The notes under the pieces were generated by a model. The model made no database searches and was not told the DNA's origin. It saw only the letters and a list, made by a program, of their open reading frames with translations. From a virus: a stretch of DNA of 26,210 nucleotides. Both the position numbers and the translations under genes were made by a program. The stretch's first letter is position 1. Each line of letters begins with the position of its first letter. Shown here one piece after another: positions 21,154-26,210 of this stretch. The stretch is taken from positions 1 to 26,210 of IMG/VR virus record IMGVR_UViG_3300037068_000045; one strand, given 5' to 3'.

Positions 21154-21833
21154 AGTTCATATTTTAATCCTTCTGTGCGAATGCCCAAAAAATCACGATG
21201 AAAATTCACGCGAATTAGGGATCGTGGCTCGTTCTCCCAAACGTATTTGTGTTCTACATCAGCATTCTTATGAACTGCAATGATATCGCCTACGGATATT
21301 TCCGTCATGCAGATTTCATTATCCTCTGTGAAGTACATGCTTGGATTATCTGGTATCTGTTTCACCTGCACAAAGTTCTTCATCTTCTTGCGATCATCAA
21401 TAATCAAGGTCGTTTCTATTGCCGGTTCATACACGCGATCACATATTAAGCTAGCGCCGATGCAGAACATTTCACCTTCCCCACGAATGCCGATCCAGCA
21501 GAAACTCTTTGGTATAGAAAATACTTGTTCATCCGGTTCTAGGTCATACGCATTAAATTTATCCAGATCATGCCGTTGAATCTGCATACGTTCGTTCTGG
21601 AAAGCATTGTGTGATGTTAAAACATAGTCTCCGGCCCTTATTTCATCGCAATCCATGAGAGCCTTCCCAAGTGTCGGATTGCCTTCCCAGCCATCTAATT
21701 TCCACTCCTTAAAGCCAAGGAATAGACTACCATATGTCCCATCAGTCTTTTTTATGCGATATGTTTCTTTCTGATCAGGGATCGTGGATATCAGCAATCG
21801 CTTTTCTCCTATATTGTTATTGGGTACTTTCAA
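21150..21833 (-). CDS. Protein with two apparent GroES-like domains
   Basis: This 227-residue protein uses a TTG start (21833), since no ATG lies before residue 60. Two similar halves are visible. Half A (about 12-116) contains IRAGDYVLTSHNAF and ends FSIPKSFCWIGI. Half B (about 126-219) contains SLICDRVYEPAIETTLIIDD, then ISVGDIIAVHKNADVEHKYVW, and ends LIRVNFHRDFLGI. Half B follows the Cpn10 plan: a DRV near the start, a mobile-loop-like stretch, 'VGDxVxxxKxAGxE', then a closing 'xxRxxDILAI'-type strand. Phage co-chaperonins exist (T4 gp31, single domain). A tandem version next to a BCS1-like AAA+ is unusual. The match is by eye and needs a profile search. Confidence 0.55.
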   Translation of the reverse strand: MKVPNNNIGEKRLLISTIPDQKETYRIKKTDGTYGSLFLGFKEWKLDGWEGNPTLGKALMDCDEIRAGDYVLTSHNAFQNERMQIQRHDLDKFNAYDLEPDEQVFSIPKSFCWIGIRGEGEMFCIGASLICDRVYEPAIETTLIIDDRKKMKNFVQVKQIPDNPSMYFTEDNEICMTEISVGDIIAVHKNADVEHKYVWENEPRSLIRVNFHRDFLGIRTEGLKYEL

Positions 21834-21852
21834 AGTATAGATTATTTATACC

Positions 21853-21869
21853 ATCCGGAAATTCCGGAT
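21853..21869. promoter_or_regulatory. Perfect palindrome, possible operator
   Basis: ATCCGGAAATTCCGGAT is an 8+1+8 perfect inverted repeat 20 bases upstream of the TTG start of the GroES-like gene. No T-run follows on either strand, so it is not a classic terminator. It could bind a dimeric regulator controlling the ATPase operon, or be an RNA processing hairpin. Confidence 0.45.
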
Positions 21870-21897
21870 AGTTCAGACGGTTCGCGATGATGATAGG

Positions 21898-22065
21898 TTA
21901 TTTGCCTTTTACTTTCTTTAAAGAAGGGTTTTTAGCCTTAGCCGCCGGTGATGCATTACGTGTGGCATTTGCCAAAATAGCCCCGGCAGCCTGTTTGCTA
22001 TAACCTTCTTTCTGAATACCCTGGGCAACTGCTTTGAAACCAGGATGAGCGGTTGACTTTTTCAT
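21898..22065 (-). CDS. Small Lys/Ala-rich phage protein
   Basis: This 55-residue protein opens MKKSTAHPGFKAVAQGI and continues with EGYSKQAAGAILANATRNAS, ending in a Lys-rich tail. The plan 'HPGFKAV...I.K.g.S...AgAILA..tR.ASp.AK..NP.LkkVkG' is one I recall from many Bacteroidota phage genomes, unnamed. It is basic throughout and helical, so DNA or capsid-interior binding is plausible. Its ATG overlaps the stop of the upstream gene by 3 bases. Confidence 0.6.
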   Translation of the reverse strand: MKKSTAHPGFKAVAQGIQKEGYSKQAAGAILANATRNASPAAKAKNPSLKKVKGK

Positions 22066-22229
22066 TTTTTCTTTGGTTTAGGTTTAGTTGCGGGAGCTGG
22101 CTTCGTTGCTGGTGCAGCAGCTTGTACTACCTGCATAGCATTCTTACCCATCAGGTGTTTACCTGATTTATTCATTTTTGAAATGTTCTCATTTGTCTTT
22201 GAGATACCTTTTCCGTAGTCAATTGCCAT
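22062..22229 (-). CDS. Small Lys/Pro/Ala-rich protein
   Basis: This 55-residue protein opens MAIDYGKGISKTNENIS, followed by KSGKHLMGKNAM. It ends in an Ala/Pro/Lys tail (KPAPATKPKPKKK) like the linkers of histone H1-type proteins. The tail is certainly disordered and strongly positive. It lies in an operon with TAATG overlap to the gene before it and ATGA overlap to the one after it. A packaged DNA-binding or minor virion protein is a guess from charge and location. Confidence 0.55.
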   Translation of the reverse strand: MAIDYGKGISKTNENISKMNKSGKHLMGKNAMQVVQAAAPATKPAPATKPKPKKK

Positions 22230-22651
22230 TATTTTATATTTAGTAGTTTACAAATTAGTCTAAAATCGTTGATACATCGACATGAGCCTTTGTATATTAC
22301 ATCATCACCATCCATTACAACTCTTTCAATTTCAATGTCATGTAATTCTGTGTCTGTATATAGTCTAAATCCACAAAGGGAATTTACGGATATAAAATAT
22401 ATATTCTCATTTATTTGCTGCGTCCACCCTTCTGCTACAATCTGCTCTGCTGTCAGATAAGGAACACGAATACTATCCGACCATAATCTATCTTTAAGTT
22501 GGTACTCTAATGTTACCACGCAACATAAAGGGTGTCCAATAGGAGAATTAAAGATCTCCTTATTCCATCTTTCTATTTCCCTATAAAACAGTTCGAACTC
22601 AAACCCACTTCTAAAATCTTCAAGCGATGGTATGTAGTATTGCTGTTCCAA
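22229..22651 (-). CDS. Hypothetical protein
   Basis: This 140-residue protein is unrecognised. It uses TTG 22651 as start; no earlier ATG fits, and the -7 box at 22668-22675 predicts a leader of only about 10 nt. An N-terminal helix LEDFRSGFEFELFYREIERW precedes beta-like segments (CCVVTLEYQLKDRLWSDSIRV, VERVVMDGDDVIYKGSC) and a short Cys-containing C-terminal helix. It is first gene of the minus-strand block and is overlapped by the next gene. Confidence 0.58.
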   Translation of the reverse strand: MEQQYYIPSLEDFRSGFEFELFYREIERWNKEIFNSPIGHPLCCVVTLEYQLKDRLWSDSIRVPYLTAEQIVAEGWTQQINENIYFISVNSLCGFRLYTDTELHDIEIERVVMDGDDVIYKGSCRCINDFRLICKLLNIK

Positions 22652-22654
22652 TAG

Positions 22655-22675
22655 TTTTGCTTTTGCGCAAATATA
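22655..22675 (-). promoter_or_regulatory. Minus-strand promoter element with TTTGCGCAAA palindrome
   Basis: On the minus strand, TATATTTG followed by CGCAAAAGCAAAA gives 20 of 21 identities to the element at 13276-13296. A CTTG on the minus strand about 20 nt upstream (22696-22699) can serve as -33. It would drive the block from 22651 down to 19912. It is divergent from the promoter at 22733-22740. Confidence 0.62.
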
Positions 22676-22732
22676 ACAAATGAAACAACATCAGCCAAGA
22701 AAAATCATCAATCTGCACACATAATTATTTGG

Positions 22733-22740
22733 TATATTTG
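22733..22740 (+). promoter_or_regulatory. Promoter -7 box giving a near-leaderless transcript
   Basis: TATATTTG ends 4 nt before the ATG at 22745. With the normal start 5-8 nt after the -7 box, the transcript would begin at or within a couple of bases of the start codon. No clear -33 TTTG is seen at the expected distance. Confidence 0.55.
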
Positions 22741-22744
22741 TTAT

Positions 22745-23413
22745 ATGGATATTGGTCTTCAATACGATTTATGTCGATTCATTGCAAATAAGCAACAGTC
22801 TGGTTATCTATCTCCACAGGAGTTCCAGAACGCATATAATTTAGCCCAAAAACAATATCAACACGAACTCATAGAAACCATTATAGGATGGGATGCAAAC
22901 CGAAAGAGGGTTAGATTACCGGCAGCTAATATGCAACAAGTTAAACAAAAATTATCTCCATTCATTGTTGTTGGTGAAAGCATGACTGTTTCAGCAGATG
23001 GACATTTGTCAAAACCTACTGATATGGTAGATATTCTCTCAATGAGAACAATAGATGATAAAAAAAGAATATGGAGAGTAGAAGAGGATCGAATAGCATC
23101 GCATTTATCATCTGTTATTGACCCAGTAAGCGAATCTCCAATTTATACAGAAAAAGACAATTATTATAAAATATTCCCCATTGATATTGGGAATATAAAT
23201 TGGGAATATGTACGTATTGCGCCTGACGTAATATATGGATTTACTATTGTAGATGGGAGGCCCATATATGATCTAGGAAGCTCAACGACTGGTCTTTGGG
23301 GCGATCTGGAATGTAACGATATAATGATTCGTGTGCTTTTCATGTTTGGTATAAGTATACAGGCCCAGAATTTAACCGGATATTTTAATGAGGTAAAAAA
23401 TAATGGTCAATAA
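22745..23413 (+). CDS. Neck/ring-type structural protein 1
   Basis: This 222-residue protein opens with a helix FIANKQQSGYLSPQEFQNAYNLAQKQYQHELI (about 13-44). It continues with SKPTDMVDILSM (about 88-99) and contains SPIYTEKDNYYKIFPIDIGNINWEYVRIAPDVIYGF (about 135-170). It ends with NDIMIRVLFMFGISIQAQNL (about 195-214). The order 'NK.QSGY.SP..F...f..AQ...', 'YP.D', 'PIY', 'YLR.P..v.WGYT', then a final membrane-like helix 'I..R.L...GI' is a recurrent family in podovirus-like Bacteroidota phages, lying between capsid and tail genes. I infer a head-tail connector ring. It ends where the next gene begins. Confidence 0.7.
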   Translation: MDIGLQYDLCRFIANKQQSGYLSPQEFQNAYNLAQKQYQHELIETIIGWDANRKRVRLPAANMQQVKQKLSPFIVVGESMTVSADGHLSKPTDMVDILSMRTIDDKKRIWRVEEDRIASHLSSVIDPVSESPIYTEKDNYYKIFPIDIGNINWEYVRIAPDVIYGFTIVDGRPIYDLGSSTTGLWGDLECNDIMIRVLFMFGISIQAQNLTGYFNEVKNNGQ

Positions 23414-24054
23414 TGGCAGCGACTACAAGGCGAGTTTTAATAGAGCTGGTTCAGCGGCAGTTATCTGGCGGCATGATTTCTCAGGATTCTGACCTAAGTA
23501 CGGGGCTTATTAACCAGTATATTAATTCAGCCGTTGGTTATGCCGCCAAGGCTCAGTACAAAGAGGAAATACAGCTTAATGGCATTGAGAATATAGCAGA
23601 TGCATTCTATTCCGAGTTCACTGGTATTACAATAACAAAAGATGCTGTTTCAGGACAGTACAGAGCAACTCTTCCGCAGCAACCGGTTGGTATTGGCGTT
23701 GGATGGGACATCTCTGATTTCATGCTTATTGCCGGTAGCGGGGCCAAGATATTCGCAAGTCCTATTAGTCCAAGAGAAGTCCATTTTCTTTACGAACTCG
23801 GTACTGGATGCGATGAAGTATATTTTTGGGTAAACGGTCTTATTGCTTCCCTTCATGCATGTAGCGATATCACAAAATACAAGGCAAATGTGAGAATGAT
23901 CAGCAGCCAATCAAGCGATCTTGATGCGCCGATGAATATACCAGACGCATATTTACCGCTTATAATCGAATACATAGATAAGACATTGGGCTTTCAAATG
24001 AATATGCCTATTGATTCATCCGAGGACGGCAAACCGACCCCACAGATACGATAA
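23413..24054 (+). CDS. Neck/ring-type structural protein 2
   Basis: This 213-residue protein opens with a helical segment TRRVLIELVQRQLSGG and then DSDLSTGLINQYINSAVGYAAKAQYKEEI (about 26-55). A beta-rich middle (YRATLPQQPVGIGVGWDISDFMLI) follows, and a C-terminal helix DAYLPLIIEYIDKTLGFQ. It resembles second-ring or adaptor proteins found after the preceding family in these phages. The start ATG shares bases with the upstream stop (TAATG), and the next gene starts 3 bases after its stop, so the three ring genes are translated together. Confidence 0.62.
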   Translation: MAATTRRVLIELVQRQLSGGMISQDSDLSTGLINQYINSAVGYAAKAQYKEEIQLNGIENIADAFYSEFTGITITKDAVSGQYRATLPQQPVGIGVGWDISDFMLIAGSGAKIFASPISPREVHFLYELGTGCDEVYFWVNGLIASLHACSDITKYKANVRMISSQSSDLDAPMNIPDAYLPLIIEYIDKTLGFQMNMPIDSSEDGKPTPQIR

Positions 24055-24057
24055 CAT

Positions 24058-24846
24058 ATGGGAGAAACGGCACAATTTACGACACTAAAAAAAGTAGTAG
24101 CATACTACCAAGATGAAGCAATGCTGAATAAAGCTACAACACGAAGGCTTAATGGAATTGCTTCTCGTGGTGCTGTAGATCTCTTATTCGATGTAACCGG
24201 TGGCGCAACCGGCGCGGTGAAATCGGTTGAAATCTGTGTTGATGCGAACAAGACGGCTCAACTTCCAGAGGATTACATTAATTGGAGCAAGGTCGGGATA
24301 TTGAATAGCCGTGGAGAAGTTGCTACATTGAAGCACAATCCACAGTTAACCACACTAGCGGCCAATAATCCAAAGCGATTATCAAAAGTGGTTGATGCAA
24401 GCGGCCCTCCCGATCTTAGTTTACCTATCGATCTGTTTTATCTGAACTTCACCAATCCTGCATACGGGTATTATGGAGTTACTTTATTCGGACTTTCGGG
24501 TAACGAACTGCTTAGTGAAGGTAGTTTTGAGGTAGATGCAGATTGCGGTATCATTGTCTTGAATCCCAATTTCAATCATGATTATATCATCCTGGAATAT
24601 CTTTCTCTGCCTGATGAGAACTTTAAGATCCCAATCATGGCACAGGAAGCATTAATTGCCTGGATAGCCTGGAAGGACATCAATCAGTTAGCAGCCTCCC
24701 GGAAAGTGAGTGTGTACGATAAGACAGAGCGGAAACGGACTTATTACCGGGAGAAGAATTTGGCCCGAAATAGAATCACTCCATTTATACTACAAGATGC
24801 TATTGACGCATCACAAGACGCAATAAGATTAGTACCTAAAGGATAA
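24058..24846 (+). CDS. Ring/tail-tube-A-like structural protein 3
   Basis: This 262-residue protein has an N-terminal helical part followed by KSVEICVDANKTAQLPEDYINWSKVGILNSRGEVATLKHN (about 56-95). 'LPxDYxxWxKVGxxxxxGxxxxLxxN' is the hallmark of the ring protein next to the stabilization protein in crAss-like phages. The second half is beta-rich with FNHDYIILEYLSLP, and a C-terminal helix pair (AQEALIAWIAWKDINQLA, ERKRTYYREKNLARNRI) matches tail-tubular-A-like adaptors. I infer that it joins the portal-side rings to the muzzle. The stop overlaps the next ATG. Confidence 0.72.
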   Translation: MGETAQFTTLKKVVAYYQDEAMLNKATTRRLNGIASRGAVDLLFDVTGGATGAVKSVEICVDANKTAQLPEDYINWSKVGILNSRGEVATLKHNPQLTTLAANNPKRLSKVVDASGPPDLSLPIDLFYLNFTNPAYGYYGVTLFGLSGNELLSEGSFEVDADCGIIVLNPNFNHDYIILEYLSLPDENFKIPIMAQEALIAWIAWKDINQLAASRKVSVYDKTERKRTYYREKNLARNRITPFILQDAIDASQDAIRLVPKG

Positions 24847-26210
24847 TGCAAGAGATAAAAGTATTTACCGAAGGCGGCTTAAATTGGGACACGGAGTTAC
24901 ATTTGCTTCCAGCCCATGATTGGACAAATGCCATTAATATGCGTATGGCTGCTTCTGATGAGCAACAGGAAGGAGCGGCTATCAATATTGAGGGAAATGT
25001 TCGTATTGGCGTTTATGATTACGATGCCGGTACTAATATCTGTATCGGTTCCTATCCGGATGAGTTCCGCAGTGTAATTATTGCTATGATCTGCAATAGC
25101 AATAATTATGACCAGATCATCGAGATCAATCCGGAAACTGGTGCAATCACCCCCATCTTAAAAAACCTTACGTGGACTAATAACGTAGATATTACACAAT
25201 TTGAACCACAAACTAAGATTCATAGTATTGATATCATCCATCGAGCAGATGATGAGGGAGATTTATTGTTTTGGACGGATGGCGTTACAAGGCCCAGGAA
25301 GATCAATATCCTAAAAGGAAAGAACTTTGGGACTGCCACCGGTTATCCGTCACCGATTATTTACGATTACACTACTGTAGTGAAACGTCCTCCTGATTCT
25401 CCCCTGGCAACTTGGTTATCGGATCTGGACAGAGCCACTAACAATGTGAGGGCTAAGTTATTCCAGTTTCAGGTAAGATTTGTCTATGACGATTTCGAAA
25501 AATCTACATGGAGTGGATGGAGTGATTTCCCTATTCCTATAACACCATTCGATCCTGATAGAGATTCTGACCCTACTATAAATAATTATATCTCTGTAGT
25601 AATCCCTACTGGCGGCTCGAATGTGAAAAAGATTGAGCTGGGTGTTCGGCAGAATATAGCTTCTTTATGGGGTGATCTATCTCTTTTAGAAACATTCAAT
25701 AAAGAAGAGTTAAGTATTGCAGATGATTCTACGTACACTTATAGTTTCTATAATGACACCAGTGGAATACCACAAACGCCTGCTGATACAAATCAAATAT
25801 TTGATTATGTGCCGACTGCTGCGGGATCACAAGCGGCAGTAAATGGGAATACATTGGCATATGGGAACATCACGGAAGGATTGAATTTTCCCGATCCAGT
25901 AGATGTTACAATGTCAAGCTATGAAAATGAACTGGTTGTAATAAATAATGGGGATGATATCCTAGGATATAAAATGTCCGGGAAATATAAATTTGGATTG
26001 GTATATTTTGATGAATATAAGAGAACAGATGGCGTGCATAACGCACAAGTTATCACACCAACCAAAACAATGGAAGTAAACACTTCCTTTTATATCAGCG
26101 ATAATCTTGGCAGTGACAATTACAATATTTTCATTCCTAAAATATCTGCAGCCATCTTCCATCAACCACCCATCTGGGCAAAAACATTTAAATGGGTCAG
26201 AACCAATTGC
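24846..26210 (+). CDS. Stabilization/muzzle-type tail protein (partial, runs off window)
   Basis: The frame is open from ATG 24846 to the last base, giving 455 residues without a stop. It opens EIKVFTEGGLNWDTELHLLP and then NAINMRMAASDEQQEGAAINIEGN (about 28-51). Later it has SYENELVVINNGDDI, KYKFGLVYFDEYKRTDGVHN (about 379-398) and PPIWAKTFKWVRTNC at the window edge. The motifs 'GGxNxDxxxxLLP..D..NAxNMR', 'YxxGxVxFDxYxRxxGV' and 'PPxWAKxYKWVRT' are those I know from the large stabilization proteins of crAss-like phages, equated with the muzzle at the tail tip. The full protein should be much longer. It is coupled to the ring gene by TAATG. Confidence 0.75.
   Translation, partial: MQEIKVFTEGGLNWDTELHLLPAHDWTNAINMRMAASDEQQEGAAINIEGNVRIGVYDYDAGTNICIGSYPDEFRSVIIAMICNSNNYDQIIEINPETGAITPILKNLTWTNNVDITQFEPQTKIHSIDIIHRADDEGDLLFWTDGVTRPRKINILKGKNFGTATGYPSPIIYDYTTVVKRPPDSPLATWLSDLDRATNNVRAKLFQFQVRFVYDDFEKSTWSGWSDFPIPITPFDPDRDSDPTINNYISVVIPTGGSNVKKIELGVRQNIASLWGDLSLLETFNKEELSIADDSTYTYSFYNDTSGIPQTPADTNQIFDYVPTAAGSQAAVNGNTLAYGNITEGLNFPDPVDVTMSSYENELVVINNGDDILGYKMSGKYKFGLVYFDEYKRTDGVHNAQVITPTKTMEVNTSFYISDNLGSDNYNIFIPKISAAIFHQPPIWAKTFKWVRTNC

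Noticed and set aside
1-26210. Stop-codon reassignment (TAG or TGA read through), as in some crAss-like phages
   Set aside because: TAA, TAG and TGA all end genes at tight overlaps with following starts, and the large genes are open in the standard code. No suppressor anticodon was resolved in either tRNA-like gene.
1-26210. CRISPR array, insertion sequence or integrase
   Set aside because: No regularly spaced direct repeats, transposase or recombinase motifs were seen on either strand.

Overview
This window looks like part of the genome of a tailed phage of Bacteroidota. The right-hand two thirds carries a short-tailed (podovirus-type) morphogenesis module resembling that of crAss-like phages: large terminase, portal, acidic scaffold-like protein, major capsid protein, a beta-rich decoration/fibre-like protein, three ring/neck-type proteins and the start of a large stabilization/muzzle-type protein. 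Several promoters match the Bacteroidota sigma consensus (TAnnTTTG, seen here as TATATTTG or TAAATTTG) and sit very close to start codons. Shine-Dalgarno sequences are weak or absent, A/T content is high and genes overlap by ATGA or TAATG. No integrase, transposase or CRISPR array is visible. Assignment to Crassvirales is my inference from gene families and order, not from a database search.

Layout. (1) 7-7491, plus strand: about 15 small accessory genes. They include a zinc-ribbon microprotein, two paralogous RIGN-type genes, an HU/IHF-like protein, a RepL-like winged-helix protein, a tandem-repeat Tad2-like protein and an Acb2/Tad1-like protein (both predicted to sequester immune signals). 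A tRNA-like gene follows, then a coiled-coil protein, a highly basic winged-helix protein and TerL. (2) 7503-12757, minus strand: a tightly packed operon of small proteins (ASCH domain, zinc ribbon, two lipoproteins, HTH protein, putative initiator/regulator). It is preceded by a structured non-coding region with a second tRNA-like gene. (3) 13351-19855, plus strand: portal, scaffold, major capsid protein and two further likely virion genes, with promoters and terminators. (4) 19912-22651, minus strand: a BCS1-like AAA+ ATPase overlapping a protein with two apparent GroES-like domains, plus three small proteins. (5) 22745-26210, plus strand: three neck/ring proteins and a stabilization protein that runs off the window.

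How the parts may work together. Blocks 1 and 2 appear to hold regulation, replication and host-takeover functions, including suppression of cyclic-nucleotide-based immunity (Thoeris, CBASS). Blocks 3 and 5 build and fill the head and neck. The ATPase/co-chaperonin-like pair in block 4 lies inside the structural region and could assist folding or assembly, though that is unproven. The two minus-strand blocks share a 21-bp promoter element with one mismatch, which suggests coordinated expression.

The most unusual items are the paired immune-signal sponges, two tRNA-like genes with 26-29 extra nucleotides in the anticodon/variable region, the basic winged-helix protein next to TerL, and the AAA+/tandem GroES-like pair.
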